In this document: piece by piece, positions 1 through 6,930 of the stretch
Numbering within the stretch: position 1 is the first letter of the stretch
Layout: the number at the start of each line of letters is the position of its first letter
Assembly: GCA_028290765.1 (NCBI GenBank)
Contig: JAQGJF010001034.1
Location: 1 to 12,374 of the forward strand
Reading direction: 5' to 3'
Origin: Tardiphaga sp.
GTDB taxonomy: Bacteria; Pseudomonadota; Alphaproteobacteria; Rhizobiales; Xanthobacteraceae
Length of the DNA: 12,374 nt
Notes under the pieces: generated by a model
Databases searched by the model: none
The model's input: only the letters and a program-made list of their open reading frames with translations
What the model was told of the DNA's origin: nothing
Made by a program: the position numbers and the translations under genes

Positions 1-736
1 CAGCACCAAAATGCTTCAGCTTGATCATGTTGGGTTGCGATGTGAGGCCGCGGAAGGCGGGAATGTCCTCCTCGACCATCTCGCCGATGGCGTAGCCGAG
101 AAGGCCCCAGTCCATCATGTCGTCGACCGGCACCTTGACGTCGATCAGGTGGGTGGCGACGCGGTTCTCCGGGATGTGCAATCCGAAATAGGGAATCCGG
201 CCGGTGATGCTGGCCGCACCGGTGCTCTCGCGGCCCTCGGTGTTGGTTCGCGCGCCGAGCACGGCGTTGCAATAGATCACCGCGGAGGATTCCATCCAGG
301 CGCAATGCTCGCCCATCACAGGTACGTTGCCGACCTGATACGGCGTGCAGGTCGCCATCATGTTGACGCCCCTGGCGCCGAAGAATTTTTCGCCTTCCTT
401 CTGGATCCGAACCGTTTCTTCGAGACCCTGGTTCATCTCCGGGTGCTTGCTGTCGATGCCCATCACCAGATGGCAAGTATAGGCCTTGACCTGGGGCATC
501 TCGACCTGCTCGGCGCTGTCGAGATTGAATTCGGAAAAGATCGCGTCATTGCCCTTGCTGGCGAATTCGCGGATCATCGGGCCGGCGGCGACGAAAGTGC
601 CGCAGACATTGTTGACCGGCACCAGCCGCTCGGCGCCCAGCGCTTCGCCATAGCGCACCAGCAGGTCCATCGCGCGATGAACGGCGGGACCTTCGCCGCC
701 ATCCAGCATCCGCTGTTCGTCGTCGGTGAGGTGCAT
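1..736 (-). CDS. Aconitase X catalytic-domain protein (3' end outside window)
   Basis: The first 245 residues of an aconitase X (AcnX, formerly DUF521) large domain are visible; the C-terminus lies beyond the left edge. Known AcnX enzymes are iron-dependent dehydratases, acting on cis-3-hydroxy-L-proline in bacteria and mevalonate 5-phosphate in archaea. The N-terminus MHLTDDEQRMLDGGEGPA matches the usual family start. The diagnostic block at residues 128-165 holds ATCTPYQVG, GEHCAWMESSA and NAVLGARTN. Cys45, Cys130, Cys145 and Cys156 are present and some could be cluster or metal ligands. The ATG overlaps the stop codon of the upstream FAD oxidoreductase (TGATG), so the two are probably translationally coupled. 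The swivel domain (DUF126) is not seen; it may be fused at the C-terminus or encoded just outside the window. Family assignment is firm; the substrate is inference only. Confidence 0.93.
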   Translation of the reverse strand, partial: MHLTDDEQRMLDGGEGPAVHRAMDLLVRYGEALGAERLVPVNNVCGTFVAAGPMIREFASKGNDAIFSEFNLDSAEQVEMPQVKAYTCHLVMGIDSKHPEMNQGLEETVRIQKEGEKFFGARGVNMMATCTPYQVGNVPVMGEHCAWMESSAVIYCNAVLGARTNTEGRESTGAASITGRIPYFGLHIPENRVATHLIDVKVPVDDMMDWGLLGYAIGEMVEEDIPAFRGLTSQPNMIKLKHFGA

Positions 737-2100
737 CAGGCGCTCGCTTCGGCAAAAGGACGGATGTTGCGGGCGATGTCGTGTCCCGAAACGTTGCGTT
801 CGAGATTGTCGCGCAGGCGGAGTTTCAGTGCCGCCATGTCGATCTGGTGCACGCTGCCGGTGCCGGCGAGGTCGAGCGCATGCGCCGCCGCCGCGCCCAT
901 CGCGATGCAGGGTCCCATCACCCGCACGCTGGACAGCGCGGCGTTGTCGGCATCGATGCAGCGGCCGGCGACCACGATGTTGTCGGCGTCGGCCGGCGTC
1001 AGGCTGCCGAACGGCACGTAATGCATGTGGTCGTCGCCGAACGGCCGCCAGACATGGTCGTTGCCGGAATCGTGCAGTTCGATCGGCCAGGCGGTGCGCG
1101 CGATGGCGTCGTCGAATTTGCGGCCGGAGACGACGTCCTCGACGGTGAGCTGCTGTCGGCCGCGGATCCAGCGGGTCTGCCGGATGCCGGGAAAACCGTA
1201 GGCGCGCACCCGCGATTTGCCGAAGGCCTTCGGAAACTCGGTCTTGAGAAACGTCACCGCGCGGTCGGCCTGGTCGCGGCCTTCGAGCGTCTTGGTCGAC
1301 ATCTCGAACGGATCGAGCGGGGTTTCCATATGGGTCATGTTCATCGCGGCGATGCCGCGGCCCGGAATGATGAAGCTCAATCCCTCGCGCCGGACCAGGC
1401 CGTATTGTTCGCCTTTCTCGCGCATCCGCACCGGCAGTTCGGCGCGGCTCGGCACGTGTTCCTCGTCGATGCCTTCGAGCACCACCATCTGGGTGCCGAA
1501 CACCGGACCATCGGCGGCCTCCTGACACGGGAAACCAGCTTGCCAGACCAAGGCGGCGTCGCCGCTGGCGTCGACGAAGCCGGTGGCGCCGATCCGCACG
1601 TCGCCGTAACGCGTCGCCAGCGACAGCGAACGAATGCGGCGCTCCTTGACCTCGACTTCGCGAACGATGGCGCCAAGCAGCACCGTGATGCCGGCCTCGC
1701 GAATGGCGTTCTCGATCCAGCGGCCGAGCGCGACCTCGTCATAGACGATGATGTTGTTGACGCCCTGCCGGTAATGAATGGCGCCGGTCTTGGACAAGTC
1801 TCGGATGATGTCCTCGGCAATGCCGTAGGTCACCTGGTAGCCATCGGTGCCGTTGGAAAACATGCCGCAGATGGTGCCGACGATCGAATTGACCGCCTGC
1901 CCGCCCAGCACCGGCAGCCCGTCGACCAGCAGCACCCGCTTGCCGAGCCGCGCGGCTTCGATCGCCGCCGATACGCCCGATATGCCCGACCCGACCACGC
2001 AGACGTCGGCATCACGGACCAGCGGCGCGCTGCCGTTGCGAACCACGGTGCGCGTCGCCGTCGACGCCTTGGTGCGAAAAGAGAAAGAACCGCCACCCAT
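736..2100 (-). CDS. FAD-dependent oxidoreductase (FAD_oxidored family)
   Basis: A 454-residue flavoprotein. The FAD-binding Rossmann motif VVGSGISGVSAA is at about residues 35-46, followed by the β2 strand RVLLVD and a GG turn (66-67). FVDASGDAAL lies at 175-184, GIRQTRWIRG at 305-314 and VPFGSLTP at 362-369. The closing FAD-contact block NIVVAGRCIDADNAALSSVR is at about 374-393, followed by GPCIAMG. This order matches FAD_oxidored (PF12831) proteins, which oxidise or reduce small organic substrates; none can be named here. The ATG at 2100 is preferred over an upstream in-frame ATG at 2187, because AAGG sits 5 bases before it and similarity begins soon after. There is no signal peptide, so it is probably cytosolic. 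It is the first gene of a unit with the aconitase X gene and is divergent from lysR, which probably regulates it. Confidence 0.9.
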   Translation of the reverse strand: MGGGSFSFRTKASTATRTVVRNGSAPLVRDADVCVVGSGISGVSAAIEAARLGKRVLLVDGLPVLGGQAVNSIVGTICGMFSNGTDGYQVTYGIAEDIIRDLSKTGAIHYRQGVNNIIVYDEVALGRWIENAIREAGITVLLGAIVREVEVKERRIRSLSLATRYGDVRIGATGFVDASGDAALVWQAGFPCQEAADGPVFGTQMVVLEGIDEEHVPSRAELPVRMREKGEQYGLVRREGLSFIIPGRGIAAMNMTHMETPLDPFEMSTKTLEGRDQADRAVTFLKTEFPKAFGKSRVRAYGFPGIRQTRWIRGRQQLTVEDVVSGRKFDDAIARTAWPIELHDSGNDHVWRPFGDDHMHYVPFGSLTPADADNIVVAGRCIDADNAALSSVRVMGPCIAMGAAAAHALDLAGTGSVHQIDMAALKLRLRDNLERNVSGHDIARNIRPFAEASA

Positions 2101-2105
2101 GATGA

Positions 2106-2109
2106 CCTT
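2106..2109 (-). promoter_or_regulatory. Ribosome binding site deciding the FAD oxidoreductase start
   Basis: On the minus strand AAGG lies 5 bases before the ATG at 2100. The longer in-frame start at 2187 lies inside the divergent regulatory region and would add 29 residues with no family similarity. This favours the 454-residue protein. Confidence 0.6.
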
Positions 2110-2182
2110 GCACGTTTCCTGATCGCGGCCCCGCTCCCGTGGCCGCTTTGCGCCAGCTTGTCCTTTTGCAACACGGAAATGA

Positions 2183-2201
2183 ACCACCTGTTTTAAGTGG
2201 T
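2183..2201. promoter_or_regulatory. Palindrome in the lysR/FAD oxidoreductase divergent region, candidate LysR operator
   Basis: ACCAC-N9-GTGGT is a 5-base perfect inverted repeat with a further inner T/A pair, lying 70 bases upstream of lysR and 83 bases upstream of the FAD oxidoreductase start. LysR-type regulators usually bind interrupted dyads in such divergent regions. The site does not fit the strict T-N11-A form when centred on the dyad, so the assignment is tentative. Confidence 0.4.
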
Positions 2202-2271
2202 CAGTATTCTCGTTTTGGAAAAACTGCTAGGCTGCCGGCAGCGATGCCCGGGAGCAGCAAAAGAGACCGCC

Positions 2272-3207
2272 ATGGACACGATACGAAATATCAAGGCTTT
2301 CTTGCTGGTGGCGCGGACCAACAGCATTTCGGTCGCGGCGCGCCAGCTCGGCGTGGTGCCTTCGGTCATCACCAAACGGCTCGACCGGTTGGAAGACCAG
2401 ATGGGTGTGCAGCTGCTGCAGCGTTCGACCCGAGGCATCTCGCTGACCGGGGCCGGCGAAGCGCGGCTGTCGCGCCTGCAGACCATGGTCACGGAGCTCG
2501 ACGCGATCTTCCAGGAATCCCAGGTCTCGACCTCAGAGATGGAAGGCCATCTGCGGATCAAGTCGCCGACCACCATCGCCATTCTCGATCTCGGCGAAAT
2601 GCTGACCCGCTTCCAGATTGCCCATCCCAAGATCAGCATTGATCTCGTGATGCTCGACCGCTCGGTCAATCCGATCGAGGAAGGCTTTGACCTTGCCATC
2701 GGCGCGCTGCCGACCTCCTATCCCGGCGTGATCGACGAACCGCTGTGCCCCTACCCGCGCGTCATCTGCGCGTCCCCCACCTATCTGGAACGCCGCGAGG
2801 CTCCGCAACATCCGCGCGACCTGGTGCAGCACGACTGTCTCACCTTCGCCACCACCGGCCTCAACTGGACTTTTGAAAGCCGCCGCGGCCTGATCAATGT
2901 CGATGTGAAAGCCAAGCTGAGCGCCAATGACAGCCAGCTGCTGCTGCGCGCCGCCATCGCCGGCATGGGCATCGCCCGGATCGCCAGCCACATCGCGATG
3001 CCCAGCATCGACCGCGGCGAACTCGTGCCCTTGCTGCCGGATTATCCGGTGCCTGAGTTCTGGGTGAAGGCGCTGATCCCGAAGAACCGCATCGACAAGC
3101 CGGCGGTGCGCCAGCTGGTCGGCATGCTGAAGCAGGGTTTTGCCCGCGCCGCGATCGGGCAAAGGGTGCAGGCTGCGGAGAGCGGGCACGCGGCGCCTGT
3201 GGCATGA
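2272..3207 (+). CDS. LysR-family transcriptional regulator
   Basis: A 311-residue LysR-type regulator of normal family length. The N-terminal winged helix-turn-helix spans about residues 1-60 (FLLVARTNSISVAARQLGV then SVITKRLDRLEDQMGVQLL and RSTRGISLT). A linker helix follows to about 85. The periplasmic-binding-like effector domain covers roughly 90-295 (GHLRIKSPTT at 92-101, FDLAIGALP at 139-147). The start at 2272 is chosen because the helix-turn-helix begins directly there and AAGAGA lies 5 bases upstream; an in-frame ATG at 2197 would add 25 unrelated residues. It diverges from the FAD oxidoreductase/aconitase X unit, which it most likely controls in response to a pathway metabolite, and may repress itself. 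It converges on the quinone oxidoreductase gene. The inducer cannot be inferred. Confidence 0.95.
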   Translation: MDTIRNIKAFLLVARTNSISVAARQLGVVPSVITKRLDRLEDQMGVQLLQRSTRGISLTGAGEARLSRLQTMVTELDAIFQESQVSTSEMEGHLRIKSPTTIAILDLGEMLTRFQIAHPKISIDLVMLDRSVNPIEEGFDLAIGALPTSYPGVIDEPLCPYPRVICASPTYLERREAPQHPRDLVQHDCLTFATTGLNWTFESRRGLINVDVKAKLSANDSQLLLRAAIAGMGIARIASHIAMPSIDRGELVPLLPDYPVPEFWVKALIPKNRIDKPAVRQLVGMLKQGFARAAIGQRVQAAESGHAAPVA

Positions 3208-3239
3208 CGCACGGCTTTCCCTCGCGATGGCCGCCGCTC

Positions 3240-3400
3240 ACCTCGCCCCGCTTGCGGGGAGAGGTCGGAGTCTGAGCGAAGCGAGGACTCCGGGTGAGGG
3301 GGCGTCTCCACAGGCTGAGCCTGCCTTGCTGCAACGCCCCCTCACCCGGATTTCGCGCTGACGCGCGTAATCCGACCTCTCCCCGCAAGCGGGGCGAGGT
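3240..3400. repeat. Paired inverted palindromic element (BIME/REP-like) between convergent genes
   Basis: Two 30-base outer arms (3240-3269 and 3371-3400) are perfect reverse complements. Two 17-base inner arms (3289-3305 and 3334-3350) are also perfect reverse complements. Each outer arm is itself a hairpin around CCCCGC-TT-GCGGGG. Between outer and inner arms each side carries a lateral hairpin: CGGAGTC/GACTCCG on the left and CGGATT/AATCCG with an inner CGCGC/GCGCG on the right. The central loop has CAGGC-TGA-GCCTG at 3311-3323. The whole can fold into a branched cruciform. Similar GC-rich elements are common between genes in Bradyrhizobium and relatives (from memory, not searched). Placed between the 3' ends of lysR and the quinone oxidoreductase gene, it could end transcription from both sides. 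Bases 3401-3491 hold no gene that I can see. Confidence 0.85.
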
Positions 3401-3491
3401 TAGGAACGCCGCTGCCGTCGCGATTCATTCATTGCCCTTGACGGGCTGACCCGCCTTCGACTGCTGGATTACGAATCCACCCGCACGGACC

Positions 3492-4466
3492 TCACACCAG
3501 CAGAACCGTCGATCCCGTGGTTTTGCGGGCGGCGAGATCGGCGTGAGCCTTGGCCGCGTCCTTCAGCGGATAGGTCTGGTTGACCTCGATCTTGACCGCC
3601 CCCGATCCCACCACGTCGAAAAGTTCCTTCGCCATGGCAACAAGGTTCTCCCGCTTGGCACCGTAGGTGTTGAGCGTCGGACGGGTGACGTAGAGCGAGC
3701 CTTTCTGGGAGAGCAGGCCGAGGTTGAGCGGTTCGACATTGCCGGAGGATTGCCCGAACAACGCGACAAGGCCTAGCGGCGCCAGGCAGTCGAGCGACTT
3801 CATGAAAGTGTCCTTGCCGACCGAGTCATAGACCACAGGCACCATGTTGCCGCCGGTGATCTCCTTCACGCGGGCCACGAAATCCTCGGTCGAATAGTTG
3901 ATGGTGTGGGCACAGCCGTGCGCCCTGGCGAGCTTCGCCTTCTCGTCGCTGCCGACAGTGCCAATGACGGTGGCGCCGAGGTGCTTCGCCCATTGGCCGA
4001 GGATGAGACCGACGCCGCCGGCGGCCGCATGGAGCAGGATCGTCTCGCCGGCCTTGACGCGATAGGTCTGTCGAATGAGGTACTGCACCGTCAAACCCTT
4101 CAGCATCATCGCCGCCGCCGTCTTGTCATCGATGCTGTCGGGCAGCTTCAGCAGACGGTCGGCCGGGATCAGCCGTGCCTCGGCGTATGCGCCAACCGGC
4201 GCGCTGCCATAAGCGATGCGATCGCCGGCTTTCAAATCGGTGACGCCGGGCCCAACCTCCTCGACGATTCCGGCCGCCTCGCCGCCGAGCCCGCTGGGCA
4301 GCGCCAGCGGATAAACTCCCGAACGCAGGTAGATATCGACAAAATTGACGCCGACGGCGGTATGGCGGATGCGGGCCTCGCCCGGACCGGGTTTGCCGAG
4401 ATTGACTTCCTCCCAGACCAGTACCTCGGGGCCGCCGGCTTTGTGAAGGCGAATTGCATGGGTCAT
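3492..4466 (-). CDS. qor: NAD(P)H:quinone oxidoreductase, zeta-crystallin type (zinc-free MDR family)
   Basis: A 324-residue medium-chain reductase, close to the 327 residues of E. coli QorA. The GroES-like N-terminal domain includes NFVDIYLRSGVYPL (about 41-54) and SGLGGEAAGIVEEVG (58-72). The nucleotide-binding Rossmann fold begins at HAAAGGVG (146-153), the AxxGVG signature typical of quinone reductases. The C-terminus TGSTVLLV is also typical. No cysteine cluster for zinc is visible, separating it from alcohol dehydrogenases. It probably uses NADPH to reduce quinones or related enones in the cytosol. AAGGAGAG lies 5 bases before the ATG. It follows the ABC ATPase gene by 49 bases on the same strand and is probably the last gene of that unit. 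It could instead act on an enoyl or aldehyde product of the imported compound. Confidence 0.92.
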   Translation of the reverse strand: MTHAIRLHKAGGPEVLVWEEVNLGKPGPGEARIRHTAVGVNFVDIYLRSGVYPLALPSGLGGEAAGIVEEVGPGVTDLKAGDRIAYGSAPVGAYAEARLIPADRLLKLPDSIDDKTAAAMMLKGLTVQYLIRQTYRVKAGETILLHAAAGGVGLILGQWAKHLGATVIGTVGSDEKAKLARAHGCAHTINYSTEDFVARVKEITGGNMVPVVYDSVGKDTFMKSLDCLAPLGLVALFGQSSGNVEPLNLGLLSQKGSLYVTRPTLNTYGAKRENLVAMAKELFDVVGSGAVKIEVNQTYPLKDAAKAHADLAARKTTGSTVLLV

Positions 4467-4515
4467 GGATTCTCTCCTTGGGCGTCAGAATGAATGTCGG
4501 TTGCGAAGGATCGCG

Positions 4516-5340
4516 CTAACTCTTGCTGGAGGTGGCGGTTGTGCTGGCCGCGTGGGTCGCCTTCGCCTGCTGGATGCCGCGATAGACCCGGGTCCGCAAT
4601 TCGGCGAAACCAGGCTCGATCCGCGTCGTGGCCTGGCTGCGCGGTCCCGCGATGTCGATCGGGACATCATCGAGAATACGCGTCGGCGACGACGACAGCA
4701 CCAGCACGCGCTGCCCAAGATAAACTGCCTCGTCGATATCATGGGTGACGAATATCACCGTGAGATCGAGTTCGGTCCAGAGCCGCAGCATCAAGTCTTC
4801 GAGATCGGCGCGGGTCTGGGCGTCGACCGCGGCGAACGGCTCGTCGAGCACCATCACCTTGGGCTGATAGGCCACCGCACGCGCGATCGCCACCCGCTGC
4901 TGCATGCCGCCCGATAATTGCCACGGATAGGAGTCGGCGGCGCCGGTGAGCGCCACCGCCGCCAGCGCCTCGTCGACCAGGCGCGTGCGCTCGGCCTTGG
5001 CGATCTTCTTCTCGCGCAGCGGCAGTTCGATGTTCTCGCGCACCGTCTTCCACGGGAACAGGCTGCGGCCGTATTCCTGGAACACCACCGCCATCTCCGC
5101 TGGCGGCCCAGCCACGTCGTGCCCGTTGACCCGGATCGCGCCGGAGGTCGGCGCCAGCAGGCCGGAGAGGCATTTCAGCAAGGTGGTCTTGCCGGCGCCC
5201 GACGGGCCGACGATGCAGGTGAAGTCGCCGGCTGCGACGTCAAACGTCAGGTCGCCGATCGCTTCGACCCGGCGTTCCCTGGACTGGTAGACCTTGTTGA
5301 GGTGGCTCACCGACACCACCGCAACCGCGTTCGTCGCCAT
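4516..5340 (-). CDS. ABC transporter ATP-binding protein, NitT/TauT family
   Basis: A 274-residue ATPase with a complete set of ABC motifs: Walker A GPSGAGKTT (45-53), Q-loop at Gln88, signature LSGGMQQR (142-149), Walker B VMVLDEPFAAVD (162-173) and H-loop His200. Phrases such as FPWKTVRENIELPL and THDIDEAVYLGQRVLVLSSSP are typical of SsuB, TauB and NrtD. It powers import through the two permeases encoded directly upstream on the minus strand and sits on the inner face of the membrane. Its ATG follows the permease stop codon with no gap (TGA then ATG), and GGAAAGG lies 9 bases before the start, inside the permease gene. The last 35 or so residues, rich in Ala, Thr and Ser, are not conserved in the family. 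The substrate is unknown. Confidence 0.95.
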   Translation of the reverse strand: MATNAVAVVSVSHLNKVYQSRERRVEAIGDLTFDVAAGDFTCIVGPSGAGKTTLLKCLSGLLAPTSGAIRVNGHDVAGPPAEMAVVFQEYGRSLFPWKTVRENIELPLREKKIAKAERTRLVDEALAAVALTGAADSYPWQLSGGMQQRVAIARAVAYQPKVMVLDEPFAAVDAQTRADLEDLMLRLWTELDLTVIFVTHDIDEAVYLGQRVLVLSSSPTRILDDVPIDIAGPRSQATTRIEPGFAELRTRVYRGIQQAKATHAASTTATSSKS

Positions 5341-6141
5341 TCAGGTTCGCCTTTCCAGATCTCGCATGCCGTCATACCATTTCAGCGCCCGCCGCTCGAA
5401 CAGCCGGAACAGCACCGAGAGCGCGAAGCCGAACAGGCCGAGCATCAGCACACCGCTCCACATCTCCGGAATTTCGAAACTGCGCTGGAACACGATGATG
5501 GCGGCGCCGAGCCCGGTGGTGGCGGCGAACATTTCGCTGATCACCATCAGGATGATGCCGATCGACAGCCCGACCCGCATGCCAACGATGATCTGCGGAC
5601 TGGCACTCGGCAACACGAAGTTCCACAGCCGGCTCATGCCTTTGATCTGATAGGTGCGGCAGGTCTCGTCCAGCACGCTATCGGCGGCTTTGACGCCCTC
5701 TACGGTATTGAGCAGGATCGGCCAGATCGCGCCGGTGACGATGACCGCGACCTTCATGGTGTCGCCGAAACCGGCCAGCATCACCAGTACCGGAATCAGC
5801 GCCGGCGGCGGAATCGCACGGAAGAATTCCAGCACCGGCTCAGCCGCGCGGCGCAGCGGGCGGAACATGCCGAGCGGCACGCCGATCACGATCCCGGCGA
5901 GGCAGGCAATAGCGTAGCCGGCGATCAGGCGCCCGAGGCTCGGCAGCACATCGGTGACAAACCGCGGTCCAAGCCATAGCGCGTCGAACCGCTCCAGCAC
6001 CCGGCTCAGCGGCGGAAAGTAGAAATTGGTCGAATTGGCGCTCACCGCCAGCAGCAGTACAAACAGCACGAGCGGAAGCGCCAGCTCGATCGCCAGCCGA
6101 TGCAGAATTTTTCCGATGGTCCGAACCATGGTAGTGCGCAT
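5341..6141 (-). CDS. ABC transporter permease 2, NitT/TauT family
   Basis: A 266-residue integral membrane permease. The hydrophobic first segment LALPLVLFVLLLAVSA is followed by the family phrase FYFPPLSRVLERF (about 40-52). Further membrane spans lie near 70-90, 112-137, 174-192 and 239-255. The cytoplasmic coupling (EAA-type) loop DETCRTYQIKGMSRLWNFVLPSASP (about 148-172) contacts the ATPase. Its start is uncertain: ATG at 6141 is used here, 7 bases after the stop of permease 1. ATG at 6165 would overlap permease 1 by 17 bases, and ATG at 6129 is also possible; none has a strong ribosome binding site. It is clearly different in sequence from permease 1, so the pair is not a simple recent tandem copy. 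Confidence 0.9.
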   Translation of the reverse strand: MRTTMVRTIGKILHRLAIELALPLVLFVLLLAVSANSTNFYFPPLSRVLERFDALWLGPRFVTDVLPSLGRLIAGYAIACLAGIVIGVPLGMFRPLRRAAEPVLEFFRAIPPPALIPVLVMLAGFGDTMKVAVIVTGAIWPILLNTVEGVKAADSVLDETCRTYQIKGMSRLWNFVLPSASPQIIVGMRVGLSIGIILMVISEMFAATTGLGAAIIVFQRSFEIPEMWSGVLMLGLFGFALSVLFRLFERRALKWYDGMRDLERRT

Positions 6142-6148
6142 CCCCGGC

Positions 6149-6916
6149 TCAGATCGCGGCGGCATTGCGCACCGACGGGTGCCAGCGCAGCAGGCGCTGC
6201 TCGATCGCCCGTGCCGCGACGTTGATGCCGACGCCCATCAGGCCGGTCACGATCACCAAAGCGTACATGGTCGGGATCGCATTCGAGGTCTGCGCGACGA
6301 CGATGCCGCGCCCGATGCCGTAGGTGCCGATCACCATTTCCGCGGTGACGGCGAGCACCAGCGCGATCGATGCCGCGAGCCGGATGCCGGTGAACAAAAA
6401 CGGCAGCAGGGTCGGCCAGGCGACGTGAACGATGAAACCGGCCCGGCTGAAGCGAAACGAGCGCGCGGTGTCTCGCGCCACCGCGTCGATGTCGTTCAGG
6501 CCATACAGCATCTGCAGCAGCACCTGCCAGAACGCCGCAGAGGTGATCAGCACCACGCCGGATTGATAGCGCGAGCCGAAGATCAGGATGACGCCCGGAA
6601 TCAGCGCCACCGAAGGGATCGGGCGCAGGAACTCGATGGTGGAATGAGTGTAGGTCCGCGCGCCGGGCACCAGCCCGATCGCGAGGCCGGCGATCACGCC
6701 GGCCGCCGTCGCGACCACGAGGCCGATCGCCCAGGTGCGCGCGGTGCTCAGCAGGTAGCCCCAGAACTCCTGCGTCGCAACGAGATCGAACAGCTCGACC
6801 AGCAGCGTGCTGAGCGGTGGAAAGAATTTCGGATCGGCAAGGCCGAGCCGCGGCGCGACCTCCCATAGAATGGCCAGCAGCAGGAAGCCGCTGACGCTGT
6901 TCAGACGCCGAGCCAC
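6149..6916 (-). CDS. ABC transporter permease 1, NitT/TauT family
   Basis: A 255-residue permease of the SsuC/TauC/NrtB type. It begins with the membrane segment SGFLLLAILWEV and the family phrase KFFPPLSTLLVELFDL (about 30-45). The coupling loop is at about 148-172 (RDTARSFRFSRAGFIVHVAWPTLLP), followed by TGIRLAASIALVLAVTAEMV and GIGRGIV. At least five membrane spans are recognisable. The start codon is GTG, chosen because a full AGGAGG precedes it by 8 bases; that site overlaps the stop codon of the binding-protein gene, so the two are probably translationally coupled. It likely pairs with permease 2 to form the channel. Confidence 0.93.
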   Translation of the reverse strand: MARRLNSVSGFLLLAILWEVAPRLGLADPKFFPPLSTLLVELFDLVATQEFWGYLLSTARTWAIGLVVATAAGVIAGLAIGLVPGARTYTHSTIEFLRPIPSVALIPGVILIFGSRYQSGVVLITSAAFWQVLLQMLYGLNDIDAVARDTARSFRFSRAGFIVHVAWPTLLPFLFTGIRLAASIALVLAVTAEMVIGTYGIGRGIVVAQTSNAIPTMYALVIVTGLMGVGINVAARAIEQRLLRWHPSVRNAAAI

Positions 6917-6924
6917 CTACCTGG

Positions 6925-6930
6925 CCTCCT
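6925..6930 (-). promoter_or_regulatory. Ribosome binding site of the GTG-started permease 1
   Basis: A full AGGAGG consensus on the minus strand overlaps the TAG stop of the binding-protein gene (TAGGAGG) and lies 8 bases before the GTG at 6916. It supports the GTG start and coupling to the upstream gene. Confidence 0.75.

Noticed and set aside
11..1021. Plus-strand open frame of 336 codons at the left edge
   Set aside because: It is antisense to the aconitase X gene and to the end of the flavoprotein gene, and it crosses their junction. The minus-strand protein carries the diagnostic aconitase X block.
781..2196. Long plus-strand open frame (471 codons) opposite the FAD oxidoreductase
   Set aside because: It mirrors the codon structure of the minus-strand flavoprotein in GC-rich DNA. 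Its translation is low-complexity, rich in His, Arg and Ala, and shows no domain, whereas the minus strand shows full FAD motifs.
3465..3479. TGGATT-ACG-AATCCA stem resembling a tRNA-Arg(ACG) anticodon arm
   Set aside because: A 7-base loop TTACGAA would place ACG as anticodon, but no acceptor stem, D arm or T arm can be found on either side. A chance short hairpin or a weak terminator stem is more likely.
4918..5979. Plus-strand open frame of 353 codons antisense to the ABC ATPase and permease 2 genes
   Set aside because: Its composition is an antisense artefact (His, Arg, Gln, Asp repeats). The minus strand holds complete ABC motifs and membrane segments across the same bases.
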